Under the pieces are notes generated by a model that searched no databases, had not been told where the DNA came from, and saw only the letters and a list, made by a program, of their open reading frames with translations. Source: Terrimonas pollutisoli (GTDB lineage: Bacteria > Bacteroidota > Bacteroidia > Chitinophagales > Chitinophagaceae). From it: a DNA stretch of 64,000 nucleotides. Made by a program: the position numbers and the translations under genes. Where the stretch lies: assembly GCF_029360765.1 (NCBI RefSeq), contig NZ_JARKNA010000001.1, positions 62,001-126,000 of the forward strand, given 5' to 3'. Positions 52,389 through 63,672 of this stretch are shown here, piece by piece. Position 1 is the stretch's first letter, and every line of letters starts with the position of its first letter.

Positions 52389-53105
52389 ATGGCCATACAA
52401 CCTTGGAGGACTGGAAAGGTTATTCGTATTGAAAATGAAACTGACAACACAAGACGATACTGGATCGAAGTTCCCGAACTTAGTTCTTTTGATTTTGTAC
52501 CCGGCCAGTTTGTTACGCTGGATCTTCCTATACATGAAAAACCTAATAAAAGATGGCGGAGTTATTCCATCGCTAGCTGGCCCGATGGAACTAATGTCTT
52601 TGAGCTGGTGATTGTGTTGGTGGAAGATGGTCTCGGTACACCGTGGTTATTCAAAAATGTGGAAGTTGGCAGTGAACTGACATTACGGGGACCGCAAGGG
52701 GTATTCGTATTAGATGAAGAAAATTTACAAAAAGATCTTTTTCTTATTTGTACCGGAACAGGAATAGCTCCTTTCAGAAGCATGATTCATCATATCTGGC
52801 GACACAATATTCCGCATAAGGACATTTATATTCTTTTCGGCAGCCGGACTCAAAAAGATATTTTATATTATGATGAGTTAAGAAATCTTGAACTCGAAAA
52901 CTTCCACTACATACCAACTCTTTCCCGCGAAGACTGGGAGGGTAAAAAAGGATATGTACATAGTATTTATGAAGAACTTTGCGGCGGAAAACAGGCCGCA
53001 AGTTTTTTTCTTTGTGGTTGGAAAAATATGATCGATGAGGCCAAGCAACGTATACTTGCGATGGGCTATGATAGAAAATCAATTCACCAGGAATTATATG
53101 GATAA
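52389..53105 (+). CDS. FAD/NAD-binding oxidoreductase (ferredoxin-NADP reductase type)
   Basis: A 238-residue flavoprotein: FAD-binding beta-barrel with RSYS (57-60; FAD-binding Arg and Ser), and an NAD-binding Rossmann half with GTGIAP at 123-128. It ends after a final hydrophobic GWKNMIDEAKQRI stretch. There is no 2Fe-2S domain, so it may act with a separate ferredoxin. The chosen ATG at 52389 starts the family-typical MAIQPWRTGKV; an open frame of 45 codons further up is not family-like. The electron partner is not known. Confidence 0.88.
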   Translation: MAIQPWRTGKVIRIENETDNTRRYWIEVPELSSFDFVPGQFVTLDLPIHEKPNKRWRSYSIASWPDGTNVFELVIVLVEDGLGTPWLFKNVEVGSELTLRGPQGVFVLDEENLQKDLFLICTGTGIAPFRSMIHHIWRHNIPHKDIYILFGSRTQKDILYYDELRNLELENFHYIPTLSREDWEGKKGYVHSIYEELCGGKQAASFFLCGWKNMIDEAKQRILAMGYDRKSIHQELYG

Positions 53106-53120
53106 CTGATTTTAATGATC

Positions 53121-53158
53121 AATAAAAAAATCCCTGCATTTGTAGGGATTTTTTTATT
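53121..53158. terminator. Bidirectional terminator between the reductase gene and gyrB
   Basis: AATAAAAAAATCCCT and AGGGATTTTTTTATT form a perfect 15-bp stem with A/T runs. It stops the plus-strand gene and gyrB. Confidence 0.9.
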
Positions 53159-53179
53159 GGTTATCTTTAATGAATACAC

Positions 53180-55183
<2,004 letters not shown>

Positions 55184-55207
55184 TTAGTATTAAAAATGAA
55201 ATACTGA

Positions 55208-55215
55208 CAAATGTA
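55208..55215 (-). promoter_or_regulatory. Candidate -7 element of gyrB
   Basis: Minus-strand TACATTTG, exact TAnnTTTG, about 45 bases before the gyrB ATG at 55162. A TTTTTTG lies just upstream of it. Confidence 0.5.
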
Positions 55216-55304
55216 CAAAAAAGCGAGCACTCATGCGGCTTTCAAACGCTAAATAAACACTGATTTTTTAACATTTTTTGATGTTTTGAGGGGATAAAAA
55301 CAAA

Positions 55305-55331
55305 TGGCCAAATCGCATGCGATTTGACCAT
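55305..55331 (-). terminator. Probable terminator after lpxC/fabZ
   Basis: TGGCCAAATCGCA and TGCGATTTGACCA are near-complementary arms around a GC step. On the minus strand the hairpin is followed by TTTGTTTTT, as a terminator would be. It lies 24 bases after the lpxC/fabZ stop. Confidence 0.65.
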
Positions 55332-55354
55332 CAAAATAGCTTTAAAAAACGACT

Positions 55355-56758
55355 CTATCGCTTCACAATTTGCGCTACAAGGTCGGCTTCGGTACACACC
55401 TTGTTGCCAACATATACCGTTCCTTTCATTTCGCAAATACCCCGGCGGATGGGCGCCGATAGCTCCATTTTCAACAACATGGTATCCCCCGGTTTAACCA
55501 TCTGTTTGAATTTGCAATTATCGATTTTTAAGAAATAGGTATCATATTGTCCCTCTCCACTAAGATTAATGGCTAAGATGCCACCGCATTGAGCCAGTGC
55601 TTCAATTTGAAGGACTCCCGGCATAACAGGATTTCCCGGAAAATGTCCCTGGAAAAACCATTCGTTGAAAGTGACGTTCTTTATACCGACAATCTGCGTA
55701 TCGGACAATTCGATAATCTTGTCAACTAATAAAAAAGGGAAACGGTGCGGTAGTTTCTTTTCAATATAAGTCAGATCATAAATGGGGGGAACGGTTGGGT
55801 TATAGGCGGGCACACCCCTGATATGCTTATTCTTCTTTATGTATTGCTTGATCTTTTTGGCAAACTCAACATTTGAACTATGACCGGGGCGATTGGCAAT
55901 CACTCTTCCTTTGATCGGATAGCCGATCAATGCCAGGTCGCCAACAATATCCAGCAGTTTATGCCTTGCCGGTTCGTTCGGAAAACGAAGCTCAAGGTTA
56001 TTCAGGTAGCCTTCGCTTTTTACTTCAATCTTATCTTTTTTAAAGATTTTTTTCAGCCTTTCCATTTCAACATCGTCAACAGGTTTGTCTACGATGACGA
56101 TGGCATTGTTTACATCACCACCTTTGATAAGATTATTATCCAACAACATTTCCAACTCATGCAAAAAGCAAAAAGTGCGGCAGGGGGCAATTTTTTCCTT
56201 GAAATTTTGCATGTTTTTTAATTCCGCATGCTGTGTGCCGAGTACAGGTGAATTGAAATCAATCAATGTTGTAACCTGGTATTCGGTAGAAGGCATTACT
56301 ACCATTTCTACTCTTTTCGCCTCATCATAGTGATAGATATTTTCATCAATACTATACCAGAGTTTGGCTGCGTCCTGCTCAGATACGCCTGCTTCTTCAA
56401 TCAGCTCGACAAAAGGTTGTGAACTTCCATCCATAATTGGCATTTCAGGCCCGTTGATCTCAATGAGACAATTATCAACGCCCATCCCAACAAGAGCTGC
56501 CAGTACATGCTCTACTGTGCTTACTTTACCACCATTTGCCTCTAAAGTAGTACCGCGACTGGTATCGGTCACCAGGTCACAATCTGCTTTAATGATGGGT
56601 TGTTGCGGAAGATCAATTCTTTTGAACTGGAAACCAAAACCGGGGCTGGCTGGTTTCAAGGTAAGATCTGCTAAAATGCCGGTGTGCAGCCCTGTACCTG
56701 AAATGGTAATTTCATTGGCTAGTGTATGCTGCTTATCAGGATTAAACGTTTGATTCAT
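55355..56758 (-). CDS. lpxC/fabZ: Bifunctional LpxC/FabZ (lipid A deacetylase fused to hydroxyacyl-ACP dehydratase)
   Basis: The fusion performs the committed deacetylation of lipid A synthesis and the dehydration step of fatty-acid elongation. The LpxC part (about 1-310) has zinc ligands H84, H266 and D270 and the catalytic His292. The FabZ part (about 325-467) has the NEWFFQGHFPGNPVMPG motif with H372 and E386. This fusion is common in Bacteroidota. A -7 element TATCTTTG lies 22 bases upstream. gyrB and a terminator follow it, so the operon ends here and the usual neighbour lpxA is absent. Confidence 0.95.
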   Translation of the reverse strand: MNQTFNPDKQHTLANEITISGTGLHTGILADLTLKPASPGFGFQFKRIDLPQQPIIKADCDLVTDTSRGTTLEANGGKVSTVEHVLAALVGMGVDNCLIEINGPEMPIMDGSSQPFVELIEEAGVSEQDAAKLWYSIDENIYHYDEAKRVEMVVMPSTEYQVTTLIDFNSPVLGTQHAELKNMQNFKEKIAPCRTFCFLHELEMLLDNNLIKGGDVNNAIVIVDKPVDDVEMERLKKIFKKDKIEVKSEGYLNNLELRFPNEPARHKLLDIVGDLALIGYPIKGRVIANRPGHSSNVEFAKKIKQYIKKNKHIRGVPAYNPTVPPIYDLTYIEKKLPHRFPFLLVDKIIELSDTQIVGIKNVTFNEWFFQGHFPGNPVMPGVLQIEALAQCGGILAINLSGEGQYDTYFLKIDNCKFKQMVKPGDTMLLKMELSAPIRRGICEMKGTVYVGNKVCTEADLVAQIVKR

Positions 56759-56780
56759 GTATTCTTTTGCTTAAGCGGGG

Positions 56781-56788
56781 CAAAGATA
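56781..56788 (-). promoter_or_regulatory. Candidate -7 element of lpxC/fabZ
   Basis: Minus-strand TATCTTTG, an exact TAnnTTTG, 22 bases before the ATG at 56758. Indicates the gene has its own promoter. Confidence 0.55.
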
Positions 56789-56806
56789 ATGGTTCGCAGG
56801 GAGTAT

Positions 56807-56895
56807 AGTTTCAAAGGTTCCAGGAGTTGAAGAGGTTTCAAAAGTTAAAGCAGAATCTATTGAACTTCTGAAACTTCTTAAACCTTTTGAACTCT
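56807..56895. repeat. Low-complexity inverted spacer, copy B
   Basis: Left arm GTTTCAAAGGTTCC...GAGGTTTCAAAAGTTAAAG (56807-56850) faces a rough complement (GAACTTCTGAAACTTCTTAAACC..., 56859-56895). It lies between lpxC/fabZ and the MG2-like gene. Confidence 0.65.
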
Positions 56896-56898
56896 TAT

Positions 56899-59304
56899 TT
56901 ATTCCATCATTTGTTCGATATGGGCCAGTTTGCCGTCTCTTGTCATTCCTTCAATGATCACCCTGAAAGCTCCTGTAACATCATTATTGTAAAAGGATAA
57001 TACTACCTGGTTTTTTTGGGGCACTGTGATTACCGATGGATTCCAGTATAAAGTGGTGCGTAGATCTCTTTGTTCATTTTTTTGTGTAAATGCTGCATAG
57101 TTGGGCGCATAAAATTCTTTGATAGGTGTGTACCCAAATATTTTGTTGCTGGCTAAACCTTTTCCCGGTTCTTGTTTCATATCGTTTCCCTTGCGTGTAT
57201 AAATGGCAATCGCACCATTGGCACCGTTAAAGCCTCCCATAAATGGGGGTCGGAAAACTTTTATATAAGCCACATCATTCACATTTAACGAGGAAATAAA
57301 GCTGGCATCAGTAGGAGACTGGTCCAGGTATAATTGAGGCGAACCGCCGCGCCATTGCATAGAAGGCTGAGGGCCACTGGTATTGATTTGCAACCCTGCC
57401 ACTTTTCCCTGCAGGTAAGTAAAAATATTTAATGCACTACCTGCCAGGGGGTCGTTAACCAGGTCAAATTGGTAGGCATCACCGGTAAATAAGCCGGATG
57501 CATATTTTTCATCTAATAACTGTGTTGGAGTTTTGCTTTTACTTTTTACAACTACAGCTTCCAGGGTTTTTACCCGCTGCATTGCAGCAATGCTGTTAGC
57601 TTCGTCGACTAGAAAGGATTGCCAATAGTTGCCCGTAGTATCGGGAGCAATTCCATAAGGTTTGATAAAGTCAGCTGGTTTTAAGGTTGGAGCAGGTAAA
57701 CGGGAGGTCATAAATTGTATCGTCGCATCCTTCAGTTCTTTTGCTTTTTGAAAACTATAGTACACCTGTGCCGTGTCGAAAATGATTGTAGCAGGATCGT
57801 TAAAAGTAGCATTTGATTGAATAGGTACCAGTAACATTTGCCCTTCCTTTTCTTTTTGTTTAACCATCAACACCACGGACGCATCTTTATTTATCTGCTG
57901 AGGCAATACACCAATCACTTTCCCTGATAAGGTAATATAACTGGTGTCTTTTTCAAAAAGCGGAGGGGTTATTTTACCTTTTACAATGTCATCCCATTTG
58001 AAGCGGCGCCAGCCATGAGTCAGCATTACAAGGTCAAGATGCTCTTTAACCTTTTCATTATCGCCCGAAAAATAATAGGATGGATTATACACTTGCCCCT
58101 TTAATTCACTGCTCAGCATCAAATGTGAAATAATATTGTTACTGCTATCTGTACCGATGGAAGCATCTGTGACAGCAACAGAAAGATTAGCCACGAGGCT
58201 ATCGGGCACTGTTATTTTCAGTTCATTTCTTGCTCTTTTATTTAAACCCCATCGCTGTACTTCCATTTCGGGCTGAAAGGTGTACTCACGGTTATCGAGA
58301 TAGGTAATTCTTTCTGCAATAGCATTCCAGTTTTTATCAAACAATGTGATGGTAAGAATGCCGCTTGGCAAACCGGCGGTGGGTATAGTGCCTTTTATCG
58401 GCCCCGATGTAGCTTTTGCAACCCGGAAAACTTCATGCTGGTAAACGGTGCCAATGAGATGTACCGAGTCCATAACATTGATCATATCAGTCGTACAGTT
58501 AACGGTAAAAATTCTGTTAGTGCCGGCTGAAGTAACCTGCAAGGTAGCACCGCCTGGTTTTATTTTTGGTAAAGAAGCGTTACGCTCTACTGCTTTTTCA
58601 TCTTTCCATTTTACAGCATAGGGGACTCCATTTTGAGGGGTAAGATAAAAATAGCCCATGCCATCATGAATTGTTAGGAGACTGTCAATCGTTTTGCCAT
58701 TGGCAGTAATTACTCCTTTTACTTTGACCGGTTTGCCCCACTGGTCATTTGCTTTGAACGCTATTTTGTTGGAAATCCCTGCAATGATATCGCCACCTTC
58801 CGGAAAAAAATTAATTGTTGGTATTGCCGTATTCTTATTAGCCGGAGAAGTTTTTGCAGTGTTGATGACCGGGATTGCTTTGTTATAAAGAAAAGCAGAA
58901 TCAAAATTGAGCATCCATTTGGTATAGGCTCGTACATTAAGGTATTTCCCTTTATAATCTGTTGGAATTTCAAACTGGCCGTTGGTAACAGCATCTATTA
59001 ATGGGCTTACTGCATGCAACAACAGGTTGCCTTTATCATCGATCCAGTCGACATACAGTGTTTTGCTATCATCGGCGGGGATGATTTCATTCATTAAATA
59101 AGCCTTGAACCATATAGTCTCGCCGGGAGAGTAGGCCGATTTATCGTAATGAAGATAGGCCCGTTCGGGACTGTACTTATCGGCATAAGCAGCAATAGCC
59201 GCATCAATGTCTTGCGCTTTTGAAACAGCTACACTGCAAAATAAAAAGAGAAAAAATGCAATTGACCTATGGCTTTTGGCAGTTGTTTTAATAAGAGAAA
59301 TCAT
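56899..59304 (-). CDS. Secreted MG2-like/TonB-plug-like protein
   Basis: The 801-residue product (start at ATG 59302-59304) has a signal peptide (about 1-31, ending VSKAQ). An alpha-2-macroglobulin MG2-type domain follows (about 40-140: YLHYDKSAYSPGETIWFKAYL-like). Further beta-rich domains come next. A C-terminal plug-like domain (about 640-720, GKVAGLQI... and GGFNGANGAIAIYT) is similar to the plug of SusC-type receptors but lacks a barrel. Similar proteins are frequent in Bacteroidota and unstudied. It sits between lpxD and lpxC/fabZ, which are normally adjacent. A hairpin precedes its start codon. Confidence 0.75.
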   Translation of the reverse strand: MISLIKTTAKSHRSIAFFLFLFCSVAVSKAQDIDAAIAAYADKYSPERAYLHYDKSAYSPGETIWFKAYLMNEIIPADDSKTLYVDWIDDKGNLLLHAVSPLIDAVTNGQFEIPTDYKGKYLNVRAYTKWMLNFDSAFLYNKAIPVINTAKTSPANKNTAIPTINFFPEGGDIIAGISNKIAFKANDQWGKPVKVKGVITANGKTIDSLLTIHDGMGYFYLTPQNGVPYAVKWKDEKAVERNASLPKIKPGGATLQVTSAGTNRIFTVNCTTDMINVMDSVHLIGTVYQHEVFRVAKATSGPIKGTIPTAGLPSGILTITLFDKNWNAIAERITYLDNREYTFQPEMEVQRWGLNKRARNELKITVPDSLVANLSVAVTDASIGTDSSNNIISHLMLSSELKGQVYNPSYYFSGDNEKVKEHLDLVMLTHGWRRFKWDDIVKGKITPPLFEKDTSYITLSGKVIGVLPQQINKDASVVLMVKQKEKEGQMLLVPIQSNATFNDPATIIFDTAQVYYSFQKAKELKDATIQFMTSRLPAPTLKPADFIKPYGIAPDTTGNYWQSFLVDEANSIAAMQRVKTLEAVVVKSKSKTPTQLLDEKYASGLFTGDAYQFDLVNDPLAGSALNIFTYLQGKVAGLQINTSGPQPSMQWRGGSPQLYLDQSPTDASFISSLNVNDVAYIKVFRPPFMGGFNGANGAIAIYTRKGNDMKQEPGKGLASNKIFGYTPIKEFYAPNYAAFTQKNEQRDLRTTLYWNPSVITVPQKNQVVLSFYNNDVTGAFRVIIEGMTRDGKLAHIEQMME

Positions 59305-59319
59305 GCCGTAAATTACGGC
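59305..59319 (-). promoter_or_regulatory. Hairpin directly before the start of the MG2-like gene
   Basis: GCCGTAA-A-TTACGGC is a perfect inverted repeat ending on the base next to the start ATG (59304). If folded in the messenger it would cover the ribosome-binding region. Translation control is inference. Confidence 0.4.
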
Positions 59320-59393
59320 AGTATGCCAAAACAAAGATCGCCTTAACAGTTTTGCAACAAAAAAAATGAAGCTGCTGAAAATTTTATCGGTAG

Positions 59394-60443
59394 CTACATA
59401 ATGGTTTTCTCTGCCAGCAATTGTTTTATTAGCGCCTCCAATTCTTTTACCCTTTTTTCCAAATCTGGAAGTTTGCGGGTAATTGCCTGGCTGCGAAGAG
59501 CGGCTGTATAATCATAGGCAGGTGAGCCCGTAACAGCTTTACCCGGTTCAAGAGATTTACTAACTCCGCTTTGTGCATTTACTTTAGAGCCATCACCCAA
59601 CTGTATATGTCCAACAATACCTGCCTGGCCGCCAATCATCACACCATTACCGATTTTGGTGCTGCCACTGATGCCTGCCTGCGCAGCAATTACCGAACTA
59701 TTACCGATCTCAACATTATGCGCAACCTGTATGAGGTTGTCAAGCTTGGCGCCTCTCTTTATTAATGTAGAGCCAATGGTGGCCCGGTCAATCGTGGCAT
59801 TCGCACCAATTTCTACATCGTCTTCAACAACCACGTTACCGATTTGCGGCACTTTTTTAAAACTGCCATCAGCCTGTGGCGCAAATCCAAAGCCATCACT
59901 CCCGATGATGGTACCGCCATGAATGGCGACACGATTACCAATCACACAATCATGATAAATCTTTACACCAGGGTGTATAATACTGTTTTCACCTATTGTT
60001 ACATTATCACCAATGTAAGCATTGGGATATATTTTAGTGTTGTTTCCAATCTTTACATTTTCGCCCAGGTAGGCAAATGCTCCAATAAATACATTAGTAC
60101 CGTAACTGGCTGTTTTAGCAATATAGGATGGCTGTTGAACACCGCTCAACTGCTGTTGCATGACCTCCTGGTACTTACTTAGCAACAACGCAAAGGCCGA
60201 ATACGCATCCGGCACTCTTATTAAAGTAGCTTTTACCGGTTGCTTCAATTCATAAGCTTCATTCAATATGACAATAGACGCCTGGGTCGTATACAAAAAA
60301 TCTTCGTATTTGGGATTGGCTAAAAAAGTAAGTTGGTTTTCTTTTGCTTCTTCAATTTTGCCAAAAGAATTAACTACAACATTAGGATCGCCTTCCACCG
60401 TACCATTTATCAGCAGGCTTATTTGTGCAGCAGGAAAATTCAT
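59394..60443 (-). CDS. lpxD: UDP-3-O-acylglucosamine N-acyltransferase
   Basis: LpxD adds the second acyl chain of lipid A precursor. The 349-residue trimeric left-handed beta-helix protein has an N-terminal uridine-binding domain (about 1-100). Hexapeptide repeats (about 100-310) include the catalytic His in the VAHNVEIG motif, and a C-terminal helix follows. It works with LpxC. Unlike most Bacteroidota, another gene separates it from lpxC/fabZ. The HD-domain gene lies just upstream on the same strand (57 bases). Confidence 0.93.
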   Translation of the reverse strand: MNFPAAQISLLINGTVEGDPNVVVNSFGKIEEAKENQLTFLANPKYEDFLYTTQASIVILNEAYELKQPVKATLIRVPDAYSAFALLLSKYQEVMQQQLSGVQQPSYIAKTASYGTNVFIGAFAYLGENVKIGNNTKIYPNAYIGDNVTIGENSIIHPGVKIYHDCVIGNRVAIHGGTIIGSDGFGFAPQADGSFKKVPQIGNVVVEDDVEIGANATIDRATIGSTLIKRGAKLDNLIQVAHNVEIGNSSVIAAQAGISGSTKIGNGVMIGGQAGIVGHIQLGDGSKVNAQSGVSKSLEPGKAVTGSPAYDYTAALRSQAITRKLPDLEKRVKELEALIKQLLAEKTIM

Positions 60444-60500
60444 AGTTATTAAGTCTTAATAGTCAACGGTTATAATAAGTCACAGTTCAATTCAACTGAC

Positions 60501-61721
60501 TTATTCTTTCCGTAAATAACAAAAATAATGTTTTTTAACCGTGCTGCCCAAGTGCTGATGGATGAGTGCATTATCCACTTTGGAAATATCTTTCACCGTT
60601 CCGTCTTTAAACAGAATATTAATGCGTTCGTCCTGCGAATCGTAAGTGGTGTTGCTGGCATCTCCTGTAAAAACGAAATAATCCACCAGCTTAGCATCTA
60701 TGCCCAGCTCGTCGATTGCTTCCTTTTCTTTTTGCCGAATGAGATCACCATCAAATGGCTCAGCCTGCAGTTTTATTTTCAGCAATTTTCTTTCAACGAG
60801 TGACCGGCAGAGTAAGGCTAATATTTTATCAGGATGATGACTCCAGTTTTTGATCGTCGCCATCAGGTCATAATCATCCAGGCTACAAAAAATATCCAGG
60901 TGATCTTCAATAGCGGTGTTAGAATTGGGATTCTGCAAAAAGAAATTTAATTCAGGTGTTGCGGCTTCTACTTTTTGTCCCGAAGCAATCAACTCTTTGG
61001 CCCGCCGGATGATTTTTACCAACATCATTTCCGCGGCTAACACAGCTTTGTGAAGATATACCTGCCAATACATGAGTCGTCTTGACACCAGGAATTTCTC
61101 AATTGAATAAATAGCTTTTTCTTCTACCATCAATGCACCGTCCTTTACTGTGAGCATCTTGATGATCCTGTCATAACCCACCACACCTTCTGCTACACCT
61201 GTAAAAAAGCTATCTCTTATCAGGTAGTCAAGCCTGTCAACATCCAGTTGACCTGACACCAGTTGGTGAAGAAAACGTTTTGGATGTTGGTCGGTAAATA
61301 TTTCGATGGCTGTTTGTAATTGGCCATTCAACTCAATATTAAGTTTATGCATGATTAGCTTTGAAATAGTTTCATGATGCACATTATTGATCAACTCATG
61401 TTCCAGGGCATGTGAAAAAGGTCCGTGGCCGGAATCATGCAGGAGTATGGCAATTTTGGCTCCCAACTCTTCCTCTTTTGTTATATCAATTCCTTTTCCT
61501 TTAAGTTCACTCAGCGCATTGCACATTAAATGATAGGCGCCCAATGAATGATGCAGCCTTGAATGAACAGCACCGGGGTAAACCAGGTGCGCAAACGCCA
61601 TTTGGTGGATATTACGCAATCGCTGGTAAAAAGGATGGGAGATTATCTGCAGGATCAGCGGGTGATCAATCGTAATAAATCCATAAACCGGGTCATTAAT
61701 GATCTTGCGGACTACCGTCAT
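60501..61721 (-). CDS. HD-domain phosphohydrolase
   Basis: The 406-residue protein has the HD phosphohydrolase signature: SRLHHSLGAYHLM (first His), LLHDSGHGPFSHALEHE (HD pair) and DRLDYLIRDS (last Asp). The family is related to dGTPase/SAMHD1-like enzymes. The substrate is uncertain. In many Bacteroidota a gene of this family lies next to lpxD and porX, as here. A TACTTTTG -7 element lies 39 bases upstream. Confidence 0.88.
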   Translation of the reverse strand: MTVVRKIINDPVYGFITIDHPLILQIISHPFYQRLRNIHQMAFAHLVYPGAVHSRLHHSLGAYHLMCNALSELKGKGIDITKEEELGAKIAILLHDSGHGPFSHALEHELINNVHHETISKLIMHKLNIELNGQLQTAIEIFTDQHPKRFLHQLVSGQLDVDRLDYLIRDSFFTGVAEGVVGYDRIIKMLTVKDGALMVEEKAIYSIEKFLVSRRLMYWQVYLHKAVLAAEMMLVKIIRRAKELIASGQKVEAATPELNFFLQNPNSNTAIEDHLDIFCSLDDYDLMATIKNWSHHPDKILALLCRSLVERKLLKIKLQAEPFDGDLIRQKEKEAIDELGIDAKLVDYFVFTGDASNTTYDSQDERINILFKDGTVKDISKVDNALIHQHLGSTVKKHYFCYLRKE

Positions 61722-61759
61722 TGTTGCTTTTTTGTTAAAGGCTAAAAAAGGCCAGGCTG

Positions 61760-61767
61760 CAAAAGTA
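61760..61767 (-). promoter_or_regulatory. Candidate -7 element of the HD-domain gene
   Basis: Minus-strand TACTTTTG, exact TAnnTTTG, 39 bases before the ATG at 61721. Confidence 0.45.
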
Positions 61768-61962
61768 CAAAGGCAGCTTTTAAAAAGCTACTTTTGACAG
61801 GATGGGTGGCAAAACAAGCATCGTAAAATAAATTGGCTTGCCTGGAATCAATTATCCGGAATCGTTGAAAGTCTTTGATGCAGCCAGTTATTTATTTGGT
61901 ATAAAGATTGGACCGTAAGCAGCTAACTTATACTTTTAAAAGACAAACAAAAAACGAAAAGA

Positions 61963-63519
61963 ATGGCCGTAGCAAAAATCATCTGGATCGATGACGAAAT
62001 TGAAAGCTTGCAATCGCAAAAGTTTTTTTTAGAAAATAAAGGATATGAAGTGCAAACTTTCACCAATGGTTTTGATGCCATCGATTTTGTGAAAGACAAT
62101 TTGGTGGATGTGGTATTAATTGATGAGTCCATGCCTGGCATTACCGGTCTTGAAACATTAGCAAAAATCAAAGAAATAAACCAGTCACTTCCCGTTGTTC
62201 TAATTACAAAGAATGAAACGGAAAACCTGATGGATGAAGCGATAGGTTCACAAATCAGTGATTACCTGATCAAGCCGGTCAATCCCAACCAGGTTTGGCT
62301 GAGCCTCAAAAAGATCATTGACAACAAGCGTCTCGTAGCAGAAAAAACCACAACCGCTTATCAGCAACAATTTCGTAACCTGTTCATGGCGTTAAATAGC
62401 AATCCTGACTATAATGAATGGATGGATATTTATAAAAAATTAGTGTATTGGGAATTGGAGATGCAAAAAAGTGATAGTCCTGAGATGCAGGAAATATTGC
62501 AAAGCCAAAAAAGCGAAGCGAATACAGAGTTCTTTAAATTTATTTCCCGGAACTATGCAGGTTGGTTAAAATCAAAAACTGCAGATGGACCCGTGATGAG
62601 TCATTCGCTGGTTCAATTCAAAGTTCTGCCGCATTTAGAAAAAGGGACGCCGTTATTTTTTGTGCTCATTGATAATCTTCGCTTCGATCAGTGGAAGGCC
62701 ATTCAACCCATTTTCGCTGAGAGTTTCCGCATTTTGGAAGAAGACAGTTTTTATAGCATACTGCCTACAGCTACGCAATATTGTAGAAATGCAATTTTTG
62801 CGGGGCTATTACCAGTTGATATTGAAAAACAATTCCCGGCCCAATGGAAGAATGATGAAGAGGAAGGGGGGAAGAATTTATATGAAGAAGAATTTTTCCG
62901 GGCCCAGTTAAAACGGTTAGGAAAGGGAGATCTGAAAGTATCCTACACAAAAGTGGCGAATAATAATGCAGGACTGGATCTTGTTAACAATATCCATAAC
63001 CTGATGAACAATGACATTAATGTTATCGTGTACAATTTTGTGGATATGCTTAGCCATGCCAGGACGGAGATGGAAGTATTAAAAGAACTGGCGGGTGATG
63101 AAATGAGTTACCGGAGTATAACGACTTCCTGGTTTGAACATTCACCATTGCACCAGGCGTTAAAAAAGATTGCTGATAAAAATATCAAATTGATATTGGC
63201 CACCGATCATGGGAGTGTAAGAGTAAAAACACCCTATAAAGTGGTGGGTGATAAGCAAACAACTACTAATCTTCGCTATAAACATGGGCGGAATCTGAAC
63301 TACGAACCAAAAGAGGTGCTGGCATTCAGGGATCCCCGGGAGATAGGCCTGCCGGTTCCTACCATTAATTCATCCTTCATCTTTGCCAAAGAAGATAGCT
63401 TTTTATGCTATCCAAACAACTATAACTATTATGTAAATTATTATCGCAATACATTTCAGCATGGGGGCGTAAGCCTTGAGGAAATGATTGTGCCGGTGAT
63501 AAAAATGCAGAGTAAGTAA
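61963..63519 (+). CDS. porX: PorX, T9SS response regulator with PglZ domain
   Basis: The 518-residue response regulator has a receiver domain (about 1-125) with the DD pair at D10/D11 and the phospho-acceptor D54 (LIDESMPG). A helical linker and a C-terminal PglZ phosphatase-like domain (about 220-518) follow. The latter has metal-binding-type motifs, FVLIDNLRFDQW and ATDHGS, and the LPTATQY Thr. In Porphyromonas gingivalis PorX is the response regulator of PorY that controls T9SS expression. A PglZ domain with nucleotide phosphodiesterase activity is reported for the family (known, not shown here). No PorY kinase gene is in the window. Confidence 0.95.
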   Translation: MAVAKIIWIDDEIESLQSQKFFLENKGYEVQTFTNGFDAIDFVKDNLVDVVLIDESMPGITGLETLAKIKEINQSLPVVLITKNETENLMDEAIGSQISDYLIKPVNPNQVWLSLKKIIDNKRLVAEKTTTAYQQQFRNLFMALNSNPDYNEWMDIYKKLVYWELEMQKSDSPEMQEILQSQKSEANTEFFKFISRNYAGWLKSKTADGPVMSHSLVQFKVLPHLEKGTPLFFVLIDNLRFDQWKAIQPIFAESFRILEEDSFYSILPTATQYCRNAIFAGLLPVDIEKQFPAQWKNDEEEGGKNLYEEEFFRAQLKRLGKGDLKVSYTKVANNNAGLDLVNNIHNLMNNDINVIVYNFVDMLSHARTEMEVLKELAGDEMSYRSITTSWFEHSPLHQALKKIADKNIKLILATDHGSVRVKTPYKVVGDKQTTTNLRYKHGRNLNYEPKEVLAFRDPREIGLPVPTINSSFIFAKEDSFLCYPNNYNYYVNYYRNTFQHGGVSLEEMIVPVIKMQSK

Positions 63520-63670
63520 ACCCCTGTCCCCTAAAGGGGAACTTAGACTGCGAACTTTTCACTTTTGTGGAAAAGTATTATAGAAGAAAGTAGTCGATGA
63601 TGTAGTTTCGCAAACGGTAAAGAATTTACAATAGTAAAACTCTAAACTCTCCGCCTTCGGCGGACTTGGG
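63520..63670. repeat. Palindromic element after porX
   Basis: The stretch begins CCCCTGTCCCC-TAAA-GGGG and ends with a CTCCGCC-TTCGG-CGGA hairpin then CTTGGGG. Inside are ACTTTTC/GAAAAGT and TGCGAA/TTTCGCA pairs. Similar in type to the element at 16990 and to the nadE insertion. No gene seen. Confidence 0.55.
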
Positions 63671-63672
63671 GT

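Noticed and set aside
60474..60505. AATAAGT...ACTTATT hairpin at the HD gene stop as a regulatory element
   Set aside because: It overlaps the stop codon and has a bulge; could be a weak terminator but support is thin.
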